The position numbers and the translations under genes are program-made. The notes beneath the pieces were generated by a model. The model saw only the letters and a list, made by a program, of their open reading frames with translations, was not told the DNA's origin and made no database searches. Shown here in pieces: positions 9,932 to 19,542 of a stretch of 23,543 nucleotides of DNA (positions are counted from its first letter, which is position 1; the number at the start of each line of letters is the position of its first letter). The stretch comes from Apostichopus californicus (taxonomy: Eukaryota > Echinodermata > Holothuroidea > Aspidochirotida > Stichopodidae): NCBI GenBank assembly GCA_020650975.1, contig JAIPMN010050686.1, positions 1 to 23,543 of the forward strand, read 5' to 3'.

Positions 9932-11404
9932 TCACACACTGGCAGGGCAGTAGGGGATGTCCTTCGAACGAACAGGGCATCTCCATGCAATTGATCCATC
10001 TGAAAAACAAACAAAATTTATTTCATAATATATTCTCCTATTAAGAAGTTTGGTACCCTTTACATTTTCCAATGATCTGAATTGCATGTAAAAAATACAT
10101 ACACGCATAAAAATGGTGCACTTCATGTGAATTTAGCCTACCTTTATTTATATTCCTCAAAATGTAGGAGTAACACAGGCTGTCAAATACTTTCTTCTTG
10201 CCTCTTATTGAGCCGCCTTCTATGAAGGTGTACCTAATTGGAGTGTCCAAGGCAACGTCCGGAGTAGGGTCTGGTTGTTCCTGTGTATGAAATTTAAAGA
10301 TATATTTAAAGCATTGATATTTATGTTTAAAGCATTGAAATTGTGTTGTGTTGTGAAGTTTAGTTTTGTATATAAATACAACATACTACAACTGATCTCG
10401 ACATCCAAATGACTCTCATCCATCGTTACTTTTGACAGGCTCAACATCCTCCCCAACAGCCTCACTCAACCGGACGGCATGACGTTGTTCTTCCTTGCAG
10501 GGAGCACATGTCCAGTAAAAGTTTCGCTGGGACCGAACCAATGCTAGATACTCCCTTACGTTACGTTCAACGCTGCATTGTATACGTTTGTGGGTTGGTG
10601 AGAGGTTTCTGTTAGTGGGTTTTCGGTTGGGTTATGGTGGTTGTTTAACAGACTGGGATTGTTTTTGGTTTTGTTGACCTTTGGTCCGTGTCCGTTTTCC
10701 TTGCACGTAAAAAGCCACATTTTAAGTGACAAATAGTCAAAAGGCAATATTCACATTTGAGATTGTAACGTTAATATATGTTTCGTTGCGATTTGCGACA
10801 TGACGGTAAACCTTCTAAAGTTTGAATAAGATAGAGGATATTTTTCAACTAATATTCAGTGACAGTTACTAGTTAAAGGCAATACTGACATCTGAGATTG
10901 TAACGTTAGTATATATATATGTGTCGTTGCGACATGACGGTAAAACTTTTAAAGATTTGAACAAGATAGAAAGTAACAAATATTCTGTCGCAAATAGTCA
11001 AACGGCAATTTTGACATTTGAATATTTAACGTTTACATAGGCTATGTGTCGTTGCATGACGGCAACTTAAAGCATCACTTAAAAAACAGCATTGATATTT
11101 TTGGGGTAAATACGTTAAGATTTGCCGTTGCAGTTTCAGGTATTACGGGAAAAGTTTGAGGTACATGAAAATTAACAAAGGTGTAGCTACGTACTTGATA
11201 AAGAAACATTACGATTTCCATTTTAGTTATTTTCAAATAAATTAAACAAAGTTTTAGCTACTTGCCAATTTCTCTTTGTGAGAAAAAGGGAGAGAAATCG
11301 ACTTACCATTTCCACAAGTACGGTGTTGCCATTTCCTACAACATCACATTGAAGTGCCTCCTGACGCGGACGGACGGTAGCGATGCGGCTAATGTGACGG
11401 GGTC
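9932..11404 (-). CDS. FLYWCH-type zinc-finger protein gene, four visible exons
   Basis: Exons on the minus strand: 11404-11307 (acceptor TGTACAG, donor GTAAGT), 10526-10430 (donor GTAACG), 10270-10142 (donor GTAGGC) and 9999-9932 (acceptor TTTTTCAG, stop TGA at 9932-9934). Codon phases agree at all three junctions (0, 1, 1). The third exon carries YTFIEGGSIRGKKKVFDS and SLCYSYILRNINK; the fourth carries DGSIAWRCPVRSKDIPYC. Together they give the F, L/V, Y, W, C, C order of a FLYWCH domain, a DNA-binding zinc finger also found in Mutator-like transposons. The stop falls soon after PYCPASV, before the final His, so the domain is truncated or a further splice exists. Exon 2 has YWTCAPC, possibly another metal site. 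The 10526 acceptor is weak, and GAAC at 10280 is an alternative start for the third exon, though it breaks phase. The 5' end is not found. Confidence 0.65.
10556..10713 (+). mobile_element. LINE copy B: tail-only insertion
   Basis: This plus-strand copy of the LINE 3' tail runs from ACGTTCAACGCTGC through CAGACTGGGATTG and TTGACCTTTGGTCCGTGTCC to the terminus GCACGTAAAAAGC. It aligns in order with the complement of 13060-13190 and of 13958-14039. No target-site duplication is visible. It lies in the intron between FLYWCH exons 11307-11404 and 10430-10526, antisense to that gene. Confidence 0.8.
10729..11085. repeat. Degenerate tandem repeat, about three units of 125-137 bp
   Basis: Units start at about 10729, 10866 and 10991. 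Each has the same ordered landmarks: a (C)AAATAGTCAAA-type start, GGCAATxxTGACATxTGA, TAACGTTxxTATA, TGTCGTTGC and CATGACGG. The first two also share a GATAGA-containing tail. The units are diverged. They lie in the large intron of the FLYWCH gene model, immediately next to LINE copy B. Confidence 0.8.
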
Positions 11405-13049
11405 CTGTACATATCTTACAAAACAAGTAATAAGTAACGTGAACAGTTAAAATGTCTTTCCGCTCTTTATTCCTCCTCTCTCTTTCCGTGCTCCCTATAA
11501 ACTCCCCTTTCTCAACTCCCAAACCAATCCAATCCAATACATAAAGGTAAAAAATGTCCCTCTATAGTAAGGGTACAACGCTGTATCAGACTAACAATAG
11601 GGGACACTCTCCATGCATGATTAAATACAATAGGCACCTGAGGTGCAGGAATTCAGTTATGCAAATACATGTTGTCACCTAATACACATGGCGCAGTCAC
11701 CGTTGGACATGCGTAGTCGGCTGGAGAGCGCCTCCTGTAATACGGATGGAAGAACTATATAATCAACAAGCAATTATTAGACAGGGTAACAGACTGTGAC
11801 ACTAAGACAAAAATCGGCCATGATTTCAGATGTAACTCGTAAGAAAGGTGGTGCAAAACAGCCCTTACTTATACAGCCATTTCCAGCGAAAATCAAAAAG
11901 ATACCGCCTTTTACAAGTTCTTTTTGTTGAAAAAGACTTTATTACTTTATTAAATACTGAATCCTTCATAACGCGGGCGTCCCTTTGCCCTTTTATCCGC
12001 CGACCGCCTCATACTTCTTTAATAATCCCTAATTACAAACACCCCAAGCCTCCTGTAAATTATAAGCAGCTTAACTTTTCTGACATGAACTCAGCCTAAC
12101 CATCCTTTATCGACGTTCTTTGATACTTTCTCATGTTATTTTCATCATCTGCCTGAATTTGGTATCCTAAAATTGAGGGAAAATATAGTGTACAGGTAAG
12201 TGGGAAAAAAGTTGTTTCCGAACAAGAATTTTTTTAGCGGAAAGTAACGTGTGCGGAGAACAACTGAAACCCTGTGGGCTACACCAAATTGACTGTCTAT
12301 CAACCAGAACAGGCAGACATGCTAGCAATCACTTCCAAGCGAAGGTGGCAGCCCAAGATCCCTAGCAATCGTATCCACTTCGTCTTTTGAAGTTGCATTT
12401 CTTTCGACGTTTAGAATGATGCAAAAGCATGAAGGCTGGATTAGGTTTGCTTCCTTACTAACACTAAGTAACACAAAGTCACAGAAAATCTCGATTTCTG
12501 TTGAAAAATATAAATTTATTCCACAACACAATGGTCTAAAGCATTGAGTATTTAACAAAGAATTTTAATACAGAATTCATGTAAGAAACCTAAAAGTCGA
12601 GAGAGCTACAGAAATTGTATTGTATTTGAAAGATGAATTGTTACGCAATCGAAAGACTTCGCAGTTTCTGATTTGCCAATCTTCATAGACAACATCAGAC
12701 TCAATTTGTACATTTTTACGTTGTTGATTATGATGTTAATTCAATCGTGTGGATGAAAAATGAATTAAGGAATCACGCATCCAGACATTAAAACCAACTT
12801 GATTCAGTATCCCTTTGTCAAACTGTACGAGATGTTTATCAGATCCTTTCTTGCAACTTGTTACTGCGTACTTAAAACCTGGCTCAAACCAGACAACCTA
12901 TATGATTGTATGGACACACAAAAAACAGTAACCTGTTGTGTAGACTTGTTTACTTGAAATTTACACAACAGTCGTCGTTCTGTTTTAGAAGTTGCCGTGC
13001 TGGTAGTAGTATCATGAGCAGTTGCACGAGACGTGACAAATAATTTTAC
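11405..13049. other. Stretch with no supported gene
   Basis: The 5' end of the minus-strand FLYWCH gene may lie in the first few hundred bases, but I cannot place an exon. A short ATG frame on the plus strand at 11687 (24 codons, MAQSPLDMRSRLES) and a minus frame at 12322-12558 have no recognisable features. The rest is AT-rich. Confidence 0.4.
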
Positions 13050-13059
13050 ACTCACTAGT
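13050..13059 (+). repeat. Target-site duplication, left copy (LINE copy C)
   Basis: ACTCACTAGT, identical to 14465-14474. Confidence 0.8.
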
Positions 13060-14464
13060 GTGCTTTTTACGTGCTAAGAAAAACGGACACGGACCAAAGG
13101 TCAACAAAACCAAAATCAAACCCAGTCTGTAAAACAACAACTGAAACCCATCAATCTCTCACTAACGCAGCGTTTAACGTGACGCGAAAGGACACGGACC
13201 CAAAGTCCAACAGAAGCAAAACAAATACATTACTACAAACCGGCCCCCAAAAGCCAACCCCAAACCACAAAGAGAAAAAATAAAACCAACCTATATTATG
13301 TAACGACCACACAACCCCCGCACCTACCAACTAACTCACTCCAAATTTCATCCGGGGAACGCCGTCCCGATAGTAAACGACAGGCTTGCGCCAGCGTCTA
13401 CGAAAGGCAGTGTCGGGAAGTCGTACATGGTCCGCCTCCATGCGCAACCTGATGTCACTTTGCACGAGGGGGACAACATCCTCTGCCCTCCAGACGTCCC
13501 CATCGAAAACTAGGCGGCATCTGCTGTTCCAGATGTGTCTCCTGATGACAGCGGCAAACAACAACAGCAGATCCCTAACCCAGGTTGGGCACACAGGGGG
13601 CAACAAACCATACAAAACAAAATCACTACCAATGGCCCACTGTGTGCAACCAATAACACCAATAACGAAGGCGTGAAACCAATCCCACACCAACCAGACA
13701 AAGGGACACTCCAGCAAAATGTGTTGCATAGTCTCGATGGCTTTACAGCCCACACGGGACAAATCCATCACCTAATCGCCACCTGACTAGGCGAAAATGG
13801 TTAGTGATGAGGACCCCATGTGCAATCCTCAACGCCAAGTCCCGGAGACGGCTATCTAGTGACTTACAACACACAGACCGCCACACATCTGGAGAGATGG
13901 CGGTCAGGCAAGCCGACGGGCACACAGGCGCGAGCATTGAACGAAACAATGGTGGGTGTGCTTTTTACGTGCAAGGAAAACGGACCAAAGGTCAACAAAA
14001 CCAAAAACAATCCCAGTCTGTTAAACAACCACCATAACCCAATGGTGGGTATAACACAGAGGGGGCCACGTTCAGCAGAACATGTGGCCCACCCTCTTCT
14101 TTGATTCTACGAAGAGAGTCACCAATCTGAGTATAGACCCCAGAAGGGCGTGTCGCCTTTGGCCGGTTATTGGAAAAGGATTCGGGCCAGTGGTGTCGAA
14201 AAAGAAACCCACCCCAGTACCTAACAAAAAAAGCAAAGGGAAACGAAGGATTTTCAAAAGCAACAAAAACACCTTTCAAGAGAAGAAAGCGCAGTTTAGA
14301 TGGTAGGTGGACCAAACCAAGCCCAAATCAAGGGGTCTTATACAGAACGGTCCTTTTGACAAGGTTTGGTTTGCGCTTTCCCCAAATGAAATCAAAAATG
14401 ATCCTCTCCAGTCGCACCACCGTCGCGATCACCGTACCAGGATACCAAAGGAGAGGAACAATAA
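13060..14464 (-). mobile_element. LINE copy C: ORF2 3' half, interrupted and frameshifted
   Basis: On the minus strand the coding remnant starts at about 14460 with VVRLERIIFDFIWGKRKPN, the block after the reverse-transcriptase core. It continues with GLGLVHLPSK, RYWGGFLFRHHW and RLRDLALRIAHGVLITNHF. A Cys/His cluster (GCKAIETMQHILLECP) follows, then IRRHIWNSRCRLVFDGD, and the frame ends at 13331. The tail at 13060-13330 ends at the family terminus, the complement of GTGCTTTTTACGTGC, with no poly(A). Breaks: an in-frame TGA at 14328-14330, a nested 82-bp insertion at 13958-14039, and a frame change at about 13755-13770 just before the Cys/His cluster. The 10-bp duplication ACTCACTAGT at both ends shows a single 5'-truncated retrotransposition. 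No endonuclease or catalytic YxDD region is present. Clade not assigned. Confidence 0.88.
13958..14039 (-). mobile_element. LINE copy D: 82-bp tail-only copy nested in copy C
   Basis: The segment runs from GTGCTTTTTACGTGCAAGG to ACCACCATAACC and is flanked by perfect 11-bp duplications CAATGGTGGGT (13947-13957 and 14040-14050). It matches LINE copy B, apart from a 6-base deletion in the GGTCCGTGTCC segment. It lies in the same orientation as the host LINE and splits its ORF. With one duplication removed, host codons on either side (PSVLYPPL and FRSMLAP) are in the same frame. Insert plus duplication is 93 bp, a multiple of three, but the insert brings in a stop at 13992. Confidence 0.92.
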
Positions 14465-14474
14465 ACTCACTAGT
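14465..14474 (+). repeat. Target-site duplication, right copy (LINE copy C)
   Basis: ACTCACTAGT, identical to 13050-13059. Confidence 0.8.
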
Positions 14475-15332
14475 AGTACAGTCACTACTCGGTCTATATT
14501 CATTTTACTATCATTCTCGGTAAGCTGCAGCATTCGATTGATATACATGATGGAGTAAGTAGTTATTCATAATTGTTTTGGAGATGCCAAGCCAAGTAAT
14601 AACGATCCCATCGAACTGCTTGAGTACTAACTCTTGTAATTTTAAATTACTGTTTTAGAAACGCTAGTGTGGTAGTATTAGTTGGTGGGCTTACGGGTAA
14701 GGCTACTATATGCCTAGTCACGCACAGTCAGTGTAGGAGAGTATCGATACAGAAACAGCCTATAGGCTAGGAGGGTCTTGTCTATGTTATGCTACAGTTA
14801 GGGCGAGGCCTAGTAGTGGTACTACAATGCTTGTAAGTAGTAGCCTAGGTCTCATAATTTTTTACTAGCTTTAGTAATAATTAAAGATTAAATAGTATCC
14901 ATAGGCTGCATATGCTGATTACTTTAGGTGTAGGCACCTACAGTAATCATTGTACCCTTTTTCTGCAGATCTACTCTCAAAAAGCAACGACTGGGAATGA
15001 ACTTGCAGCAAACTATTTCCAGCAAACAAAATGTTGGTGAGTACAATTCCTATACAAAGCCTAGTCAGCAATTGAAATTAGCCTGTTGGTGGGTCAATGG
15101 CCACAGCCAGTCGGAATAATAATCAGGCCAGTCAGCAGCCCGCCCCACCCCCCAGCAGACATGACGTGCTAGATTAAACACCATGGATTCACAACCTTAG
15201 CCCTGGCTTTATGTCTCAGTCAATAAACATTGTGTTTTAATGATAACATGTGGTGTCTGCTAGTAGGCCTAATGCACCTATCAAATGTATGATGCACCTC
15301 CGACCCCAGGATAGTTGCGTCATGTCCAAATT

Positions 15333-15345
15333 AAGCTGAACATTG
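15333..15345 (+). repeat. Target-site duplication, left copy (LINE copy E)
   Basis: AAGCTGAACATTG, identical to 15381-15393. Confidence 0.92.
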
Positions 15346-15380
15346 GTCCGTGTCCGTTTTTCTTAGCACGTAAAAAGCGC
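15346..15380 (+). mobile_element. LINE copy E: 35-bp 3'-end stub
   Basis: The insert consists only of the last 35 bp of the LINE (from GTCCGTGTCCG to CACGTAAAAAGCGC). It is bounded on both sides by a perfect 13-bp duplication. It fixes the 3' terminus of the family and lies in the intron between exons 2 and 3 of the tnp2-like remnant. Confidence 0.92.
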
Positions 15381-15393
15381 AAGCTGAACATTG
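15381..15393 (+). repeat. Target-site duplication, right copy (LINE copy E)
   Basis: AAGCTGAACATTG, partner of 15333-15345. Confidence 0.92.
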
Positions 15394-16320
15394 ACACATC
15401 ATTGCGTAGATAATATGACACACCATTGCATTATTTAAATTTTACAGGGGTTAACTTCATTTCATATATTATTTTCAGAGCCCAGTGTTACTCCTGATTT
15501 CAGAGTGAACTCATGAGGCCTACTCAGTACAACCAACCACGTAGACGAGAAATACCAGCTTCATCCAATGTTCAGTCAGTAGCTTTTACTCCAGCATTAT
15601 CTCAATTTCACATGGCTGACCATCCTTTGTAGAGAGCTTGCAGCCAGATTCCAGTGCACCGATGAAAGTCCCACAACAATTATCCACCCATCATCTATAC
15701 CTTTAGCAACTGAAGTATGTGAACTAATGAACTCTACAACTTGGCAGGCAACTCTTGACCAAGATGGTCACATTTCTGATAAGTGGGAGGATACGTTGGG
15801 TGAGCCCGATGATACCTGTGATGCTTCACCTTTGGATTATGATTCAGAGACAGAGTCCAGGAGTGGTTCATCATACATCTGTAGAGGACATTGAAAGACA
15901 GTAGAAACAAGTCTTCTCCTGATAATCACATTTGCAACTACGCATTCTATCACTGATGTCCAGCTGTCTGATATGCTAGCACTAATTAGTCTCCATTGTA
16001 TGGAAACTCACCCTGCCCTTGGTAGTCTTTATAAGTTTAAGAACTATTTTGAAAAGGCAGATTCAGCAGTGCAAAAGTATTATTACTGTGGGTCCTGTTT
16101 TAGCTCTGTTGAAGATGGCCAGACCAACTGTAATATATGCAGGATGACATTTGACTTTGAGAAGAACAAATTCCTCAATGTACCACTAGAGCCTCAAATT
16201 CAAAACTTGTTTCAGCGTCCTGGTTTTGTAGATAAAATTCAACATAGATTTAAGGGAAGTATGGATTGTTTTTCAGTGACTTTCCAAATTTTAAAGAAAC
16301 TGATTCACATTTTAAACTGA

Positions 16321-16742
16321 TTAACTGAAACCCATTAACTGATTAACAGAAAATACAGTGAAGTTTGGTAGAATTATGAATAAGAATCTTCCTGAGTTTT
16401 GTTCTCAGAGTTTTGAGATTACTTTTAAGATTCTAAAGTGTTTAATAATTTGCATTGCTTAAGTGTTATTTGTGGGTTTCCAGTACGAATGAAAAGGAAT
16501 GAAAAGATCAGTCATTTTTTCATTGCTGATCTATAAGTTGCACAGCCTTGATGTTACAGTAACTTATTTGAGTACAGGAATCAGTTTAATATGCCTCTCC
16601 TCATGTTGTAACCATTACAGTTTGTCCGTGGTACCACATATTTTCTATTCCTACAGGAAAAGTTAATAAAACATTTAAGAGATAATGGCTCTTTAATTTA
16701 AACCAATAAAAGAAATACTTAAATTTTACTTTCCTTTCGTTG
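16321..16742. other. Non-coding stretch after the tnp2-like remnant
   Basis: No gene seen. A short direct repeat, ACTGATTAAC, occurs near 16316 and 16337. Confidence 0.4.
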
Positions 16743-16990
16743 CAACAAGAAGGCCTTTCATGCGAAGTAACTTTCCTTGCTGTGAAGTAGCTGCGACTAG
16801 TTACAACAAGATGGGCCTCCTGCGAAGTCATATTCCTTTGCTGCGATGTTGCTGCGACTAGTCACAGGAGCAAAACCCCGCGGCGAAGTAATATTTCTGC
16901 TGTTGCGAAGTCACAGCAAAGTCAAAGTAAAAGTGAAGTACTGCGAAGTCTTGTAGCGAAGGTATTCCTTCGCAGCGACTGCGCAGCGAA
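16743..16990. repeat. Minisatellite with 61-bp period rich in TGCGAAGT
   Basis: Units start at 16743, 16804 and 16865, followed by a degenerate fourth. Landmarks per unit are CAACAAGAxGGxCCT (units 1 and 2), TGCGAAGT near base 20, a T-rich CTTTGCTG stretch, and GCTGCGACTAGTxA at the end. The core GCGAAGT or a one-base variant recurs about ten times in 250 bp. No frame stays open across it on either strand that suggests protein coding. Confidence 0.8.
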
Positions 16991-17537
16991 GTAACCCATG
17001 GTAGGGGAAAGTAAAAGAAGTTCATTTGTCAATTCTGTATAATATCAGTTCTCAATGATCAACTCCAGTAGGTCAAGTTCATGTAATTATCACTAGTGAT
17101 GATGTTGTGAACTACATGTACTCTCCAATAGTTGGGATGATGATATGGTTTGCTGTTTGTACTGTAGCAATCAGGAGTGATGCTAACGGTGATGTTGTTA
17201 AAACCGGTTACTTTAATTACATATACATCAATTGTACTGAATGTTTCATTATTAAAGCTAGCAGCTGGGGGCACACTATACAGGGCACACTATACAACTT
17301 CCACCTAATTTTGAATCATCGCCACAAGTTTGAGTCACAGACAGATCGCCTTGAACACTATACGACTGACTACGTGGTTTCCTAACTAAAAGAGCAAACA
17401 ATGTATTTAATTCATTTCCCTTTGCTGTATATCTTTCCTCAGGACTTCTTTTACAATGGTTTTGATTCTCTGCATGTTTGCAGCTGCAATATAATTTCCT
17501 TCAGTTTGATGTATTAGTGACCCTAATTGTATTTCAG
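16991..17537. other. Stretch upstream of the C2H2 microgene
   Basis: The open frame at 17107-17385 has no recognisable domain and is probably spurious. The acceptor TTGTATTTCAG ends at 17537, so a 5' untranslated exon may lie upstream, but none can be placed. Confidence 0.35.
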
Positions 17538-19145
17538 AATGGCAGAAGACATTTCCAAGTGCCATGTTTGCCGAAATGTTTACACATCAACAGAAGTGCT
17601 CTATTGGCATTATCGATTCCACCCTCCACCAGTTTACGAAGGTACTGTATAGTGTTGTATAGTTGCAAGCTACAGTATTGAATTGGTATAGGCACATTTT
17701 ACTATTTGGTCAAAAGCTGGTTACACTAGCAATAAAATACCTCGACAATGTGTTAATTGCCTTGAGCTTGCATCACCCAATTTACAACAATTTTAATTTG
17801 ATGCCAGTCTCTTGGTGCTGTATAAGTCCAATTATGCGTTTGAGTATAAAACCGACTAGAAACCAAATCAACAGTCTACACTCACACTGTCCCAATATAT
17901 ACATGTTGCCTTTCCCAAACTTCTGGCTATTTCACAATGTATGAGCAAATTCCGAAATTGGATCGAAAGCATAAACAGTTTAGAAACATAATGCAGCAGA
18001 GGGTTTTTGTTCATGCCTGTAGGGAATGTCTTTCAGAACTATCAACACAACTTCATCTGAAGAGATACAGGCCATGACTGTTCTTTTGTTCCTATAGTTA
18101 TGACTCTTTCAAATATTGCCAAGAGGCCAATAATTTTGAAATCAGGTATTTCAGTGTCAACATGTCAGTGATTATTTGCTACTGTACCTGTCAGCAATGA
18201 AAGAGATGATTTGATTTGGTGAACAATATCATTTGATTTTGTGTTGAATCGAAAGCATAGTTGGACTTAAATGCAGTAATCATGCCATGTAACTTTTTGT
18301 TTGAGTTTGCTGATATCATAACTGATTGAGAAGTATCTTTTATATTAAAATAAACAATATACCCCCAAAATATCACACTTGGTAATATATGATCCAAAGT
18401 GAAACCTCATTTGGTTGGGTCCTAAAGGCTATTCAACATATATCGTGCTATAGGTGATAGATGACGCTTTGTGTAAAGGTAGATAATAGTGCAGAACCTG
18501 TTACAAGATATTAGTAAAAAACTTGTATGACATCCATATCATGTCAGTTTGGAAGGATACTATGGCAGGTACACATTATATTAATGAGTAAAATTTGTTC
18601 ACTAACTTTTGACTTTTTATGTTGACTCAGTGATGCAGTAAAATCTGTTCTGGTGATGTACAAGTAATTACTACAAGTGGTTAAATTCCATTGGCAGATT
18701 ATGAGTACTTCACTGTATGCTTGATATGCATAAACAGGGCAGTGTTATAACTTACATGAATTGGAATGTTTGAAATTGGTTTTGCCACAGAAAATCTAAA
18801 ATTGGATATAAGTGACATAAAGTAACTTGTGTTGCTCTCATTAACCTTCATCCATACCCTAGACGATTTTGTTCACACAGGCTCAATTTCACCCTCGAGA
18901 ATTCCCACTTCAGTGTAGTCAAGTACTACACAGTTCCCACTACTTGAAAAGTTCTGCTATAAGTTCCAATATAAGAGATAGTACCAATTTGGACATTGAA
19001 AATTCACATAAATAGGGTGCTAACATTTGTTTATGAAGCTATGGTTTTGTTACTAGCTTTATGGTTTGTTTGCCTTCTGCTTTTGTGTTTTCTTTTCTTT
19101 TCAGGACTTATTTATATCAAACACAACACACATGGATTTATGTGA
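17538..19145 (+). CDS. Two-exon gene for a 47-residue single C2H2 zinc-finger protein
   Basis: Exon 17538-17641 follows the acceptor TTGTATTTCAG, has an ATG at 17539 and ends before a GTACTG donor in phase 1. It encodes MAEDISKCHVCRNVYTSTEV and the rest of a C-x2-C-x12-H-x3-H finger (Cys8, Cys11, His24, His28), then PPPVYE. Exon 2 starts at 19105 after a strong polypyrimidine tract (TTTTCTTTTCTTTTCAG), also phase 1. It adds GLIYIKHNTHGFM and stops at 19143-19145. An AATAAA lies 105 bp beyond, at 19250. The exact C2H2 spacing, compatible phases and the downstream signal support a real transcript. The function is unknown. It may instead be the N-terminal finger of a larger gene whose middle exons I missed, or a solo domain from a transposon. 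The intron is 1463 bp with no other clear exon. Confidence 0.5.
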
Positions 19146-19249
19146 GACGGGAGCTATGAGACCAGAGTATTTCTAATTTCAACAGTTTCTACATTTGGTT
19201 TTATATTGATATCTTATATTGAAATTGATGGCCAAGTGGTTAAAGAAGA

Positions 19250-19255
19250 AATAAA
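19250..19255 (+). terminator. AATAAA polyadenylation signal of the C2H2 microgene
   Basis: AATAAA lies 105 bp after the stop at 19145, followed by a GT/T-rich segment (GGGTTTTTGAAGTGT). The next gene starts 290 bp downstream. Confidence 0.5.
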
Positions 19256-19542
19256 CTCTGGGTTTTTGAAGTGTACATGCGATAGGGGATAATTTTCTCA
19301 TTGCATTTTTGAAATAACTAAGCAAAATAAAGTTTCCCTGATTTTACGCGAATTTCCCAATTATTTTTTTTTACCCATTTGAACAACGCCCATTTTGTTA
19401 CCCTGAGGATTGAGGGCGCTTCAAAAGAGACGTACACGAGCCACTTCGTAACTTCAAACAAAGAAGCTTGCATACGAGTTATAGTATATTCACAGTTCAC
19501 ACTATGTTCGAGCATCTCGCTTAGCTTATTTCGCCAGTTAAA

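Larger units (their letters stand above)
14547..16320 (+). pseudogene. Probable tnp2/EnSpm-like transposase gene remnant
   Basis: Exon 1 is MMxGA at 14547-14554 (donor GTAAGTA). Exon 2 is 14969-15036 (acceptor TTTTTCTGCAG, donor GTGAGT) and reads STLKKQRLGMNLQQTISSKQ. Exon 3 starts at 15479 (acceptor ATTTTCAG). Phases agree at both junctions. Exon 3 then needs a frame switch at about 15510 (to MRPTQYNQPRRREIPASS) and back at about 15625. After that one frame runs from 15628 to the stop at 16318-16320 with a TGA at 15892. It contains PLATEVCELMNSTTWQATLD, an acidic stretch, ITDVQLSDMLALI and two Cys pairs (YYYCGSC, CNIC). LEPQIQNLFQRPGFVDKIQH comes last; I associate it with the N-terminal region of animal tnp2-type (PF02992) transposases. 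The catalytic part is missing after about 16260. The first exon's link to the rest is tentative. Confidence 0.5.

Noticed and set aside
10556-10747. Minus-strand frame with Asn/Pro/Thr-rich sequence
   Set aside because: It is antisense to LINE copy B; the similar frame at 13071-13283 is likewise the complement of the LINE tail, so the apparent homology is a repeat and not a gene.
12322-12558. 78-codon minus frame ending in an ARDLGLPPSLGSD stretch
   Set aside because: The C-terminal half looks mildly protein-like, but there is no recognised motif, splice support or neighbour context.
13386-14104. Several plus-strand frames of 70-96 codons
   Set aside because: They are shadows of the minus-strand LINE ORF2 remnant, which has the recognisable motifs.
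17107-17385. 92-codon plus frame upstream of the C2H2 exon
   Set aside because: No domain, no splice support on the right side, and a short internal DNA repeat (CACACTATACA); treated as chance.
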